NCBI GenBank assembly: GCA_913060505.1
Contig: CAJXRQ010000011.1
Location: 1-64,000, forward strand
Direction of reading: 5' to 3'
Length of the DNA stretch: 64,000 nt
Source: an uncultured Desulfovibrio sp.
GTDB taxonomy: Bacteria; Desulfobacterota; Desulfovibrionia; Desulfovibrionales; Desulfovibrionaceae
Positions 39,678 to 49,912 of this stretch are shown piece by piece. The notes under the pieces were generated by a model. That model was given only the letters and a program-made list of their open reading frames with translations. It did not search any database and was not told the DNA's origin. Made by a program: the position numbers and the translations under genes. Positions within the stretch are counted from its first letter, which is position 1. The number at the start of each line of letters is the position of its first letter.

Positions 39678-40592
39678 TTAGCCGGGGAAGGACACTCCAA
39701 GAGACTCAAGCAATCCCTGCAATTCTTCGCCATCCCTATACGACAGGGTTATTCTCCCCTTGTCCATGGATCCGGCAACCTTCACACCGATCCCAAGCTG
39801 ATCAACCAGCGATGTTTGCAATTCGACCATGGCTTGATCAAGTTCTGTTTTCGAAGATGAAGTGCCTTTGGAGCCGGATACGATCGTCTCTTCAACACCG
39901 GGTAAACGGCCATTCTGCTTCCAGAACGAGGCTTGCGCCTCGGCCTGTCGCACAGTGAGGCCATTTTCAACCACCCGGGAGTGCAACTCAGCCTGTGGTT
40001 CAGGATCAGTGATGCTCATGAGCGCTCGTCCATGCCCGGCGCTGACAATACCCGTCTGGATATTTTTCTGCACGTCCGCAGGAAGATTCAGCAGACGCAA
40101 AGCGTTGGCTACTGCGGAGCGGCTCTTGCCAACCTGACGTGAAAGTTCTTCCTGGCTGAGTCCGAATTGCTGCTGCAACTGTTGATAGCCAAGAGCCTCT
40201 TCCACTGGGTTCAAGTCTTCGCGCTGCAAGTTTTCAATCAAGGCGATGGCCAGGCTTTCCTGATCGGTCATCTCCCGAACAAGAGAAGGTATTTCCTTCA
40301 AACCGGCCATTTTGGAAGCGCGCAAGCGACGTTCACCAGCAACCAGTTCAAACCGTCCACTTCCTACAGGGCGGACCAATACGGGTTGCAAAACCCCCTG
40401 AGCCCGGATGGAGGAAGACAGGTCTTCCAATGCAGCCGCATCGAATTCACGCCGCGGCTGGTGCGGGTTTGGAACAATGGCGTCCACTTTGATCTTGCGC
40501 ACGCTGGAAGCGTCCAGTCCTTTTTCTTCCTCTTCACGAACGCCGCCCAACAGCGCGTCCAATCCTCGGCCAAGGCCCTTGTTCATAGACAT
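39678..40592 (-). CDS. parB: ParB/Spo0J chromosome-partitioning protein
   Basis: LGRGLDALLGG, IVPNPHQPRREFD, LVAGERRLRASKMAGL, ALIENLQREDLNPVEEA. Confidence 0.96.
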   Translation of the reverse strand: MSMNKGLGRGLDALLGGVREEEEKGLDASSVRKIKVDAIVPNPHQPRREFDAAALEDLSSSIRAQGVLQPVLVRPVGSGRFELVAGERRLRASKMAGLKEIPSLVREMTDQESLAIALIENLQREDLNPVEEALGYQQLQQQFGLSQEELSRQVGKSRSAVANALRLLNLPADVQKNIQTGIVSAGHGRALMSITDPEPQAELHSRVVENGLTVRQAEAQASFWKQNGRLPGVEETIVSGSKGTSSSKTELDQAMVELQTSLVDQLGIGVKVAGSMDKGRITLSYRDGEELQGLLESLGVSFPG

Positions 40593-40688
40593 ATTCGTTC
40601 CTTATTCCTTGTTTACTGCCATTCGCTTCTTGCCCCGAGGCCTGTAAATGCCTATAACCCCATGCAACCAAAACGCTGCGAGGACCAT

Positions 40689-41108
40689 ATGAGCAATGAT
40701 CACATTACCGAGCTTTTCGACAAACACGGCAACCTGATCGGGTGCCTGCTTTCCGCAGACGCCTGGGCTGCGGCCCGGCCCCACGTACACAAGCTTTTGA
40801 ACATGGAGCCCGAACCGGTGCAACGGCCCGAGCCGATTGCCGATTGGGACATGCTCAAGGAGTATTGGGATTTCCCCTACTCCGTGGATACGGATGTCCA
40901 TTGCGAGAACTGCGGTGTCCGCACCGAGGACTGGCAAAAAGACGATCCGAGAAAATTCCGGCTCAGTTCCGCAAATCTGGCAGGCCTTGTTTCCTTTACC
41001 TGCCAGCAGTGCCAATCAAAGATCATCAAAAAACATTTCAAGGATGAAATCACTTCCGAGACGATCCCCTTTCAGGAGAAAAACCCGCACAAGGAAGGTC
41101 GTTACTAG
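40689..41108 (+). CDS. Hypothetical protein with two CxxC motifs, encoded between parB and parA on the opposite strand
   Basis: ATG at 40689; CENCGVRTED and FTCQQCQSKIIKK suggest a zinc-ribbon-like fold. Confidence 0.72.
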   Translation: MSNDHITELFDKHGNLIGCLLSADAWAAARPHVHKLLNMEPEPVQRPEPIADWDMLKEYWDFPYSVDTDVHCENCGVRTEDWQKDDPRKFRLSSANLAGLVSFTCQQCQSKIIKKHFKDEITSETIPFQEKNPHKEGRY

Positions 41109-41170
41109 TCATTTTCAGCCCTGTTCAGGGCGATCACATCCTGACCACGACAGGCCGTCTTTTGGGCGGC

Positions 41171-41962
41171 CTATTTTGTTTCTTCCACTGCGGTATGGCT
41201 GCGTACCACTTCCTGTGCCAGAGACAGATAAGCCTCGGCCCCCCGGGACTTGACGTCATAGTTAATAACCGGTTTGCCAAAGCTTGGGGCTTCGGAAAGG
41301 CGTACATTTCTGGGGATGATCACCTCGAACAAGTGTTGAGGGAATGCCTTGCGAACTTCATTCTTAACCTGCCACGAAAGGCGATTTCTTGAGTCGTACA
41401 TGGTCAGCACAACTCCCAACACGCCCAAGTCCGGATTAAGCCGCTTGCGAACCAGCTCGTATGTCATCAAAAGCTGCGCAATGCCTTCCAAAGCGTAATA
41501 CTCGCACTGCAAAGGCACCAAAAGTTCGGTGGCAGCACACAAAGCGTTAACGGTCAGCAGCCCAAGTGACGGCGGACAATCGATGATAATAAAATCATAT
41601 TCATCGTCCACTTCTTCCAGCAATTCCTTGATGTAGAATTCCCTTCCGAACTTATCCACAAGCTCCAGTTCCGCACCGACAAGGTCTTGCGTTCCCGGAA
41701 GAATGTGCATGAACGGAATACCGGTGTCATAAATGGCCTTGCGAACATCCTTGGGAGAAAAAAGTACGGAATAAATGTTTTCCCGCTTGTCACCCGGATA
41801 AAAACCCAAGCCACTGGACGCATTCCCTTGCGGATCACAATCCACAATCAACACGCTTTTTTCCATAACCGCCAGCGACGCCGCCAGATTCACGGCAGTG
41901 GTTGTTTTACCAACGCCGCCCTTCTGGTTTGCAATCACAATTCTTCTGGCCACAGGATTCAT
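41171..41962 (-). CDS. parA: ParA/Soj ATPase
   Basis: Deviant Walker A NQKGGVGKTTTAVNLAASL; VDCDPQGNASSGLG; IIDCPPSLGLLTVNAL. Confidence 0.96.
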   Translation of the reverse strand: MNPVARRIVIANQKGGVGKTTTAVNLAASLAVMEKSVLIVDCDPQGNASSGLGFYPGDKRENIYSVLFSPKDVRKAIYDTGIPFMHILPGTQDLVGAELELVDKFGREFYIKELLEEVDDEYDFIIIDCPPSLGLLTVNALCAATELLVPLQCEYYALEGIAQLLMTYELVRKRLNPDLGVLGVVLTMYDSRNRLSWQVKNEVRKAFPQHLFEVIIPRNVRLSEAPSFGKPVINYDVKSRGAEAYLSLAQEVVRSHTAVEETK

Positions 41963-41994
41963 CCCCCGGAGATTATCATCATCATGATCATGAA

Positions 41995-42010
41995 TGTTTC
42001 ACGTGAAACA
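41995..42010. promoter_or_regulatory. parS site 1
   Basis: Exact TGTTTCACGTGAAACA. Confidence 0.97.
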
Positions 42011-42030
42011 TCTTTGTTTAATCCTGTGAA

Positions 42031-42046
42031 TGTTTCACGTGAAACA
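42031..42046. promoter_or_regulatory. parS site 2 (within 32-bp perfect palindrome 42023-42054)
   Basis: Exact TGTTTCACGTGAAACA inside CCTGTGAATGTTTCACGTGAAACATTCACAGG. Confidence 0.97.
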
Positions 42047-42134
42047 TTCACAGGAGACAATAAAATTCAGTAGACCGAATGTGAAATCAAGGCAAGAGCA
42101 ACAAGGCAATCAAGGCGGAAAAAAGCAAAAAAGC

Positions 42135-42164
42135 AAAAAAAAGCCCCCGGCTATTGCCGGGGGC
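42135..42164 (-). terminator. Rho-independent terminator after epimerase gene
   Basis: Minus strand GCCCCCGGC-AATA-GCCGGGGGC followed by T8. Confidence 0.93.
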
Positions 42165-42174
42165 AGAGTCAATA

Positions 42175-43179
42175 TTAGCAGTAATACTCTTTGTACCACT
42201 CAACAAATTTTGCGATTCCTTCGTCAATAGTCGTATCAGGTTTGAACGATACGTCTGAAACGAGATCGGAAACGTCTGCCTCGGTTGCAGGCACATCTCC
42301 CGGCTGCATAGGCATGTAGTTGATGATGGCTTTCTTTCCAAGCTGCTCTTCCAAAACTTCAATATAGCGGGAAAGCTCAACCACGGAATTGTTGCCGATA
42401 TTATAGATACGGTACGGAACAGAGCTGGTAGCCGGATCCGGCTTGGAGCCATCCCAGGCAGGGTTCGGTGCGGCGGTGTTCATAGTCACTCGCACAACGC
42501 CTTCTATGATATCATCAATAAAGGTGAAGTCGCGGCGCATCTTGCCATAGTTGAACACATTGATGGGCTTTTCTTCCATAATGTTCTTGGTGAACAGAAA
42601 TAGCGCCATATCCGGCCGACCCCAGGGGCCATAAACGGTGAAGAAACGAAGACCTGTGGTCGGCAAGTCATACAGGTTGCTGTACGAATGGGCCATCATC
42701 TCATTGGATTTTTTTGTCGCGGCATAAAGGCTCATGGGATGGTCCACAGCTTCATGCGTTGAAAGAGGCATATTGGTATTCATGCCATAAACCGAACTGG
42801 ATGAGGCATATACCAGGTGTTCTACCTTGTTGTGGCGGCATCCTTCCAGAATATTCAGGAAGCCAATGATGTTGGAATCAATGTAGGCTCGCGGGTCCTG
42901 AATGCTGTAGCGGACACCGGCCTGTGCCGCGAGGTTCACGACATGCGTGAATTCTCCCTCGGCAAAAAGCTTTTCCATTGCTTCGGTGTCAACCATGTCG
43001 ATGTAGGCATGGGTAAAGGAAGATTGCTCCTTGAGGATTTTCAAACGGTCCCACTTGAGGTCCTGATCATAATAATCGTTGACGATGTCCAGACCAACCA
43101 CTTCGTGGCCCATGGCCAGGAATCGACGGGAAAGATGAAAGCCGATAAAGCCGGCTGCACCGGTTACAAGAATCTTCAT
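42175..43179 (-). CDS. NAD-dependent nucleotide-sugar epimerase (UDP-glucuronate 4-epimerase-like)
   Basis: [63 protein letters not shown]. Confidence 0.93.
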   Translation of the reverse strand: MKILVTGAAGFIGFHLSRRFLAMGHEVVGLDIVNDYYDQDLKWDRLKILKEQSSFTHAYIDMVDTEAMEKLFAEGEFTHVVNLAAQAGVRYSIQDPRAYIDSNIIGFLNILEGCRHNKVEHLVYASSSSVYGMNTNMPLSTHEAVDHPMSLYAATKKSNEMMAHSYSNLYDLPTTGLRFFTVYGPWGRPDMALFLFTKNIMEEKPINVFNYGKMRRDFTFIDDIIEGVVRVTMNTAAPNPAWDGSKPDPATSSVPYRIYNIGNNSVVELSRYIEVLEEQLGKKAIINYMPMQPGDVPATEADVSDLVSDVSFKPDTTIDEGIAKFVEWYKEYYC

Positions 43180-43961
43180 GAGTTTTCTGAATCCTTTTTT
43201 ATTGTCGCCTTTCCGGCGCCGCCGGAAAGGTTTTGAAGCAGAGTCACGAAATCCAGCGGTATGGGAATAATGGTGCTGGCGGCACTTTCTGCGCTCATTT
43301 CTCGCATGGTCTGCAGATAACGAAGCTGCAAGGCCTGCGGGTAGGCACTAATAATCTTGGCGGCTTCGGTCAACCGGTCCGCTGCCTGATATTCACCCTC
43401 AGCACCGATAACCTTTGCCCTTCTCTCGCGTTCGGCCTCGGCCTGCTTGGCCATGGCTCGTTGCATTTCCTGCGGCAGATCAATGTATTTGACCTCGACA
43501 GTAGCAACCTTGATGCCCCACGGGTCCGTATGTTCATCAAGTATGGACTGAATATGATCATTGACCTTGTCGCGATGAGAAAGCAATTCGTCCAATTCAA
43601 CGCCACCACATACGCTACGAAGGGTCGTTTGGGCAAGTTGCGAAGTGGCATACATATAGTCCTCCACCTCCAGAATGGCACGAGCCGGATCTACCACCCG
43701 GAAATAAACCACAGCATTGACACTGACACTGACATTATCCTTGGTGATGACATCCTGATTGGGGACGTCCAATGTAAGAACTCGCATGGAGACCTTGACC
43801 ATCCGGTCGATGACGGGAATCAGAATGATCAGACCGGGCCCTTTGGTTTTGATAACACGGCCAAGACGAAAAATAACACCTCGTTCATATTCATTGAGAA
43901 CCTTCAGCGCTGCGAACAAAAAAAGCACCACAAGGACCAAAATCGGCAAATAAGTAAACAT
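43176..43961 (-). CDS. Slipin/stomatin-like SPFH-domain protein
   Basis: [54 protein letters not shown]. Confidence 0.93.
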   Translation of the reverse strand: MFTYLPILVLVVLFLFAALKVLNEYERGVIFRLGRVIKTKGPGLIILIPVIDRMVKVSMRVLTLDVPNQDVITKDNVSVSVNAVVYFRVVDPARAILEVEDYMYATSQLAQTTLRSVCGGVELDELLSHRDKVNDHIQSILDEHTDPWGIKVATVEVKYIDLPQEMQRAMAKQAEAERERRAKVIGAEGEYQAADRLTEAAKIISAYPQALQLRYLQTMREMSAESAASTIIPIPLDFVTLLQNLSGGAGKATIKKDSENS

Positions 43962-43986
43962 GCTGTACTCCTTTCAGGCGAGAGCC

Positions 43987-45306
43987 TTAGGGCTTCAAGG
44001 GTTTCGGAGGCAAAGGCCGTATTTCAAGCGTCAAGCCACGAACATCAACAACTTCAACCTCATCGTCACGAGAAAGAGGAAAATCGCTCTCAGGCACAAT
44101 TGCGGCCCAAATTTCACCACGGACAGAAATTGTACCGCGATTTCCCCGCCATTTTCGAACAAAACCGGTCAAACCGACCATGCCCTGCAATCCGGCTGCC
44201 CGGGATCGACGCTGAGAACGAACAACAACAAAAACAAGTCCACCTGCAGCAGCGCAGAAAAAAAATACCACAGGCAAAACCGTGCTCAGTGGCATATAGA
44301 GATAGCCGTACTCGTCACGGAACAAAATAAGGGAACCGATGAAAAGTGAAACCGTTCCCCCCAATGCCAACAATCCAAAACTGGTAATTTTGATTTCAAG
44401 ACCGAACAAAACCAATCCGAACAAAATCAACAACAGCCCGGTGGCATTGGTTGGAAGAACGGAAAGCGCATACAGACCGAGCAAAAGTCCCAAGGTTCCG
44501 AGCACGCCCGGCAGCACCACTCCGGGATGTGTCAGCTCAATGAACAGGCCCAGCATCCCTGCCAGCAGAAGCATGTACGCAATCTGCGGATGCAGCAACC
44601 AGGAAAGCAACCGGTAACGAAGTCCGGGATCAAAGAGGTGCATGGAAATTTCATTGGGAGAAAAACGGACGGTTTCACCCTTGTAGGAAAAACCACGAAC
44701 TCCAACAGACTGCAAGAACAAAAGCGGCGAATCGGAGACATACTCCACCGCCCCCAACTCCAACGCCTCCTTTGCAGTCACGGAACTGGCCTTGTCTACA
44801 GCCTCGGCATACCATGTAGCATTGCGATCGCGAGACAGAGCTACTCCGCGCACGAGGCTCATGAAGTCGGCACGAACCTTGGAGGCCATGGTCTTCTCAA
44901 TATCCTTGCCGCCCAACCCCACAGGTGATGCCGCCCCCATGGTCGACTGCGGTGCCATACCAGCAACCGAAGAGGCCGCAACAAGAAATACTCCGGCAGA
45001 AGCGGCTCGGGCGCCAGACGGCCCTACCCATACCGCAACAGGCACAGGCGCGTTGAGCATCGTCTTGACCATGGACCGCATGGATTCGCCAAGCCCACCA
45101 GGTGTATCCAGAACAACAAGCAACATGCCACAGCCGGATTTGGTGCATTGCGCCATCGCCGCAGTGAGCATTTCATCCTGCGCCGGACTGACTGCTCCGG
45201 AAAGATCCACACGAAGCACACTCATGGTGGAGCACCAACCACTGGCAGAAAAAAGCGGAACGGCAAAGAGAAAAAGCAAAAACAAAACATGGTGTAGAAA
45301 ACGCAT
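43987..45306 (-). CDS. NfeD-family membrane serine protease homologue
   Basis: VVLDTPGGLGESMRSMVKTML, GPSGARAASAGVFLVAAS, multi-TM, C-terminal OB-like NfeD domain. Confidence 0.9.
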   Translation of the reverse strand: MRFLHHVLFLLFLFAVPLFSASGWCSTMSVLRVDLSGAVSPAQDEMLTAAMAQCTKSGCGMLLVVLDTPGGLGESMRSMVKTMLNAPVPVAVWVGPSGARAASAGVFLVAASSVAGMAPQSTMGAASPVGLGGKDIEKTMASKVRADFMSLVRGVALSRDRNATWYAEAVDKASSVTAKEALELGAVEYVSDSPLLFLQSVGVRGFSYKGETVRFSPNEISMHLFDPGLRYRLLSWLLHPQIAYMLLLAGMLGLFIELTHPGVVLPGVLGTLGLLLGLYALSVLPTNATGLLLILFGLVLFGLEIKITSFGLLALGGTVSLFIGSLILFRDEYGYLYMPLSTVLPVVFFFCAAAGGLVFVVVRSQRRSRAAGLQGMVGLTGFVRKWRGNRGTISVRGEIWAAIVPESDFPLSRDDEVEVVDVRGLTLEIRPLPPKPLKP

Positions 45307-45353
45307 GAGGCCTCCGGGGTACGGAAAGCAAAAAAACGGACAACTAAAAAGGA

Positions 45354-46130
45354 TTATACGCGCAATTTGGCGAGTCCGGCAACGGACAAGAGTAGTTCGT
45401 GTGGCAATTTTCCCATGAGTTCATCCACGGAAGGCACAAGATGCAGGGTACAAGCTTCCATCAAGACAGTATCCGTGTCTTGCGGAAAATCAGGAGCCAC
45501 AATCCGCATGGCATCCATTCCGAAACAGACCACATGCGGGCAGGCAAAATGATGAACACCGCGCCAGAACATTTCGTATTGCGGTTGCAGTTGACCATCA
45601 AAAGGAAGAGCGCAAGGCCAAAAAGCAGACGTTCCCTTGGGCCATTTCAAATAGGAAAGCAGCGTACGCATGAGCTGACCACGAGCTGGTACGGAATGGC
45701 CGGTAAGATCAAATCCCAGTTCGGGATAGGTCAACAAAACACGAGGACGCGTGGAACTCGCCATAGCGACAAATCTGTCCCACGGCGCAGGCATGGGCCT
45801 GGAAGAGGGATTCGGGGGTTGGCGCATATCAGTGCCGCTGGCAGAAGATTGTGGTGAAGCAGAAGTCTGCCTGTTCTGTACGGGTTGATGCTGCGCCTGT
45901 TGCTGCGACTTTTGCGAAGTAGGAGAAGGGGTTGGTCTGCGAGGCGAAGAGACTTCAGGCGCTGCCTGCCGGGGAGCTGGAGCAGTACTCTGCCCTGTTC
46001 CGGATACGGGGCCAACACTGATCCCGGCCTCGGGCGCAGAAGAAAGTAGAAACTCCAGCCCCATGGCATGCCACGGGCGCAAGCTTTCCGGTATATTCAA
46101 GCGAGAAGCAGGTGATCCCATAAACGCCAC
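45354..46130 (-). CDS. Conserved hypothetical protein with Pro/Ser/Gln-rich linker
   Basis: ORF overlapping coaBC 3' end by 34 bp; low-complexity segment PRRPTPSPTSQKSQQQAQHQPVQNRQTSASPQSS. Confidence 0.65.
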   Translation of the reverse strand: MAFMGSPASRLNIPESLRPWHAMGLEFLLSSAPEAGISVGPVSGTGQSTAPAPRQAAPEVSSPRRPTPSPTSQKSQQQAQHQPVQNRQTSASPQSSASGTDMRQPPNPSSRPMPAPWDRFVAMASSTRPRVLLTYPELGFDLTGHSVPARGQLMRTLLSYLKWPKGTSAFWPCALPFDGQLQPQYEMFWRGVHHFACPHVVCFGMDAMRIVAPDFPQDTDTVLMEACTLHLVPSVDELMGKLPHELLLSVAGLAKLRV

Positions 46131-47314
46131 GCAACTTCAGTCTTTTTCAAATGCGGCCACTGTTCCTTGCGGCCATGAGCATCAAGTACGAAAATCCGGT
46201 TCGTGGAAACGCCAAACCCGCTCCCAGCCTGATCAATACGGTTACAGGCAATGAGATCAAGATTCTTGGCAACCAGTTTGCGCTCTGCTTCATCCCGGCA
46301 GGAAGAAGTCTCGGCGGCAAATCCAATCAAACGCTGATGGTCGGCTTTCTGTTTTCCAAGCGTTTTCAAGATATCGGGATTATTCTCGAATTGGACATTG
46401 ATACCGTTATCGTTCCCTTCTTTTTTGAACTTGCCGGCTCCATGCGGCACAGGCCTATAATCGGCCACGGCAGCAGTACAGCAGGCCATATCCATTTCAG
46501 GCCACAAACCTGTGGCCGCATCAAACATCTCCTGGGCTGTCTGCACCGGCACCTGCTTGATGCCGGAATGAAAATCAAGGGAAACCGGCCCGTGGACAAC
46601 AGTCACATCCGCGCCGCGCAGCCAGGCGGCAACAGCAACGCACGCTCCCATGGTGCCGCTGGAAGGGTTGGACCAAAAACGTACTGCATCCCAAGGCTCA
46701 CGAGTCGGGCCAAGAGTGACCATGACCTTTTTGCCAGCCAAATCCTGCGGAGAAAGAGCCTTGAAAACCGCAGGGAGCAGTTCGATGAGGTCGGCAAAAC
46801 GACCAGTGCCAGTCTCGCCGCAGGCCACAAGCCCGGATTGCGGTTCAATAGTGATGAAGCCCAATTCCTTGAGAAGAGCCCAATTGCGTTGCGTTGCCGA
46901 AGCATTCCACATGCGTGGATTCATGGCCGGGGCAACAATGACCGGACCATTGAACGCCAACGCCTGGCAGGAAAGCATATCGTCGGCCAAACCATGGGCG
47001 AGCCGCGCCATGGTTGAAGCGGTTGCCGGAGCCACAAGCATCACATCCGCAATCTCACCCGGCTCCAAATGGCCGAACGAGTCAGCAGATTTGGGATCAA
47101 ACATGGAGCCGTAGACAGGCGAAGCACCAAGCGCTTCAAAGGAAAGCGGAGTTACGAATTGTGAAGCCGCATCCGTGAGCGTGGCGGAAACCATGCAGTC
47201 GGCATCAAGCAGAATACGCATGAAGTCGAGCATCTTGAAAGCCGCAATGCTCCCGCAGATTCCAAGATGAACACGCCGGCCCATAAACCCGGCAAAACGA
47301 TAATGCTCCTGCAT
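46097..47314 (-). CDS. coaBC: Bifunctional phosphopantothenoylcysteine decarboxylase/phosphopantothenate-cysteine ligase
   Basis: LGICGSIAAFKMLD, VAPAMNPRMWNASATQRN, TLGPTREPWDAVRFWSNPSSGTMG, IGFAAET. Confidence 0.93.
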   Translation of the reverse strand: MQEHYRFAGFMGRRVHLGICGSIAAFKMLDFMRILLDADCMVSATLTDAASQFVTPLSFEALGASPVYGSMFDPKSADSFGHLEPGEIADVMLVAPATASTMARLAHGLADDMLSCQALAFNGPVIVAPAMNPRMWNASATQRNWALLKELGFITIEPQSGLVACGETGTGRFADLIELLPAVFKALSPQDLAGKKVMVTLGPTREPWDAVRFWSNPSSGTMGACVAVAAWLRGADVTVVHGPVSLDFHSGIKQVPVQTAQEMFDAATGLWPEMDMACCTAAVADYRPVPHGAGKFKKEGNDNGINVQFENNPDILKTLGKQKADHQRLIGFAAETSSCRDEAERKLVAKNLDLIACNRIDQAGSGFGVSTNRIFVLDAHGRKEQWPHLKKTEVAWRLWDHLLLA

Positions 47315-47315
47315 G

Positions 47316-47786
47316 CTATTTGGCCAAATTGGTCTCGCTGTTGCTGCCGTCCTTGGTTTCAACGGCAATGATTGTCACAGTGTCGCGTGCAAAGGTGTCT
47401 TCCACCTGAATGACACAACTCTTGTTGAACTTTTCAAAGGAAAGAATGGAAGTCTTGCCCTTGACCGCAGAGGTCTTCTCCCAATTGTCCTTGGTCATAT
47501 TGTTGATGAAAAACTGCAACAGATCAGGAATTTCGACGCGGCCGGTAAATTTCATAATGCCGACACGGAACTTGCGGTTGTCCAACGTATAGGAATCGCC
47601 AGCTTGGAAATCCAGCTCCTTGGGGATGAGGATGTCGTCGAATTCGTAGTAATAATTGAGATTGTCATAGTTCTGGGAAGAACCGGATACAGGCTGTTCC
47701 GTATGAGTGGAAGCTGTAGAGGCAGTGCACGCTCCAAGAACGAAACACAGGCAAATTACTGCCGCGGTCTGAAAGAGAAAACGCAT
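47316..47786 (-). CDS. Putative lipoprotein
   Basis: Signal with lipobox VLGAC; 156 aa, immediately upstream of coaBC. Confidence 0.75.
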   Translation of the reverse strand: MRFLFQTAAVICLCFVLGACTASTASTHTEQPVSGSSQNYDNLNYYYEFDDILIPKELDFQAGDSYTLDNRKFRVGIMKFTGRVEIPDLLQFFINNMTKDNWEKTSAVKGKTSILSFEKFNKSCVIQVEDTFARDTVTIIAVETKDGSNSETNLAK

Positions 47787-47803
47787 TGGAACCCTCCTGA
47801 ATA

Positions 47804-48484
47804 CTATTTGGCTGTTTCCTTGAGCCGCTGAATTTTGTCCTGAAGATATTTTTCCATTTCACGACGATCCTTCCGGAGCCGAACCAGCTCGTTTTCCAGG
47901 ATCTGGAGCTTGACCTTGATGTCTGAGGTGTCAAAGGAAAGGCCAAGTGCCATTTCCTCAAGTTCCTCGTCCTTTTGCTGCAGCTCGCGGGTTTTGCTCA
48001 CCAATTCCTCGGCAACAGCACCCACACCTGATTGGGGAAGCTCCTTGAGCTTCTTCTGGCTACGTGCCAGCATGACAAAAGCGGTCTTGAGACGTTGGAT
48101 GTCTTCATTCTGGCGCTCGATCATGGACTTCTGGTCCGCGATAACCGCCATACAGTCCGCGACCTTGCCCATCATGCCCTTGAATACTCCCGCCAATTCG
48201 TGAGTCATGTCCTCCTGCGAAGCAGAAGGCGGGGCTACATGGTCAACGTCGATGGTACGATGCAACTCTGAATGAAGAATTTCCTCAATCTCATGAGTGA
48301 CCCGCCCTTCGGCATACAAAGAAGAAATCCGCTCAAACACGGAAATGGACGACTCAGGGTACTTGGTGACACGACCAACCTTGCGCCCGTCCAAAAAATC
48401 CTTGAACAACGAAGCGTATCGCCGCGCCGTAGGCGCGGGGATTCGCGTATTTTTGGCTATGTCGGCCACGGTCAACAAGTTCAT
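47804..48484 (-). CDS. MerR-like HTH protein with C-terminal coiled coil
   Basis: LLTVADIAKNTRIPAPTARRYASLFKDFL; long heptad-rich C-terminus; trimmed to ATG at 48484. Confidence 0.72.
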   Translation of the reverse strand: MNLLTVADIAKNTRIPAPTARRYASLFKDFLDGRKVGRVTKYPESSISVFERISSLYAEGRVTHEIEEILHSELHRTIDVDHVAPPSASQEDMTHELAGVFKGMMGKVADCMAVIADQKSMIERQNEDIQRLKTAFVMLARSQKKLKELPQSGVGAVAEELVSKTRELQQKDEELEEMALGLSFDTSDIKVKLQILENELVRLRKDRREMEKYLQDKIQRLKETAK

Positions 48485-48769
48485 GACTGTATGAAATACC
48501 ACGATATGCGGCAATATCAAGCCATTAGCGCACTCCAAAACACGAAAAACGTATTTATCTGAAATTCTTGGAATAAGTTTACCATTTCTCACGCTTTGCA
48601 AAGTTAACACCTGCCACCATATTCGGCATTGTACGGCCGCGGGAAGGATCTGCGGCATGAAAAAGAGAAAATACGGCCCTAATCTGTTGTTTTTATGAAA
48701 AATCAACGGAATGAAATCTGCATAAAACCATGCTTGCGTTGTGGGAAACAAGGCCGTACCATCCGCGCC

Positions 48770-49870
48770 ATGCATAATGCGAGCACATCATCTGTTCCGG
48801 CCGACTTCAGGCTGGACAGTTATTTCTACGAATTGCCCGAGGAAAATATAGCCCAGCAACCTGCAGACAAGCGGGACGGTTCGCGACTGCTGGTTCTTGA
48901 CCGAAAAGACGATACCATTTCCTTGCGCCATTTTACCGATATAGTGGATGCCCTGCCAGAAAACGCCTTGCTTGTGGCCAACAACTCCAAGGTCATCCCG
49001 GCGCGTATGTTCGGCACCAAACCCACTGGCGGCAAAATTGAATTTCTATTGCTCACTCCCCTGCCGTTGATCACACCCGAAGAAAAAAACGGTTGGCAGG
49101 AAGCGCGTGTGGAAGGCCTGCTTCGGGCCTCCAAGCCTCCTCGCCAGGGGGCGGAGATAACCATCCTGGACGATTTGCGTGTGATCCTCCAAGAACGCGG
49201 TGAATTCGGCAAGTGGATCGTCACACTGCGCTGGCGCGGCCGGTTGGTGGATCTGGTTCGCAGCACTGGTCATTTGCCTCTGCCGCCTTACATCCACCGC
49301 CCGGACACGGAAGAAGACGCCGAGCGTTACCAAACCGTGTACGCCAACGAGGAAAAGGCTGGATCCGTCGCCGCTCCCACTGCGGGCCTGCATTTTACCT
49401 CCGAAATCAAGAAACGCCTTGCGGAAAAAAATTTTTCATGGGCTGAGGTTACGCTCTATGTGGGATACGGAACCTTCAGCCCGGTGCGTTGCCCGGACAT
49501 TCGTGACCATGCCATGCACCACGAATACATCGAAGTGCCTGAAGCCACGGTAATCGCCATCAAAAAGGCCAAGGCCGAAGGACGACCCGTGGTGGCCGTG
49601 GGCACCACCAGCGCGCGCACGCTGGAAGGCATGTTTGCGCAATGCAAAAATATAGAACCGTTTGTCGGCGAAACCGATATTTTCATCTATCCGGGTTACG
49701 AATTCCGCGTGGTTGACGCACTTTTAACGAACTTCCATTTGCCAGAGAGCTCGCTAATTATTATGGTGTCCGCACTGGCTGGAAGGGAGAGGATACTGGA
49801 CGCCTACTCGACAGCGCTCAGGAACGGATTCCGGTTCTTCTCTTACGGGGACTCAATGCTCATACGCTGA
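48770..49870 (+). CDS. queA: S-adenosylmethionine:tRNA ribosyltransferase-isomerase
   Basis: YELPEENIAQQPADKRDGSRLLVLDR, NNSKVIPARMFG, APTAGLHFT, GYGTFSPVR, TNFHLPESSL. Confidence 0.95.
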   Translation: MHNASTSSVPADFRLDSYFYELPEENIAQQPADKRDGSRLLVLDRKDDTISLRHFTDIVDALPENALLVANNSKVIPARMFGTKPTGGKIEFLLLTPLPLITPEEKNGWQEARVEGLLRASKPPRQGAEITILDDLRVILQERGEFGKWIVTLRWRGRLVDLVRSTGHLPLPPYIHRPDTEEDAERYQTVYANEEKAGSVAAPTAGLHFTSEIKKRLAEKNFSWAEVTLYVGYGTFSPVRCPDIRDHAMHHEYIEVPEATVIAIKKAKAEGRPVVAVGTTSARTLEGMFAQCKNIEPFVGETDIFIYPGYEFRVVDALLTNFHLPESSLIIMVSALAGRERILDAYSTALRNGFRFFSYGDSMLIR

Positions 49871-49912
49871 GCCGCCTGCAACATACTCCCACACAGCAAC
49901 CAGGAGACGCAT

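Noticed and set aside
42023-42054. 32-bp palindrome as a transcription terminator
   Set aside because: Its core is an exact parS site and it has no T tract. Partition-site function is the simpler explanation.
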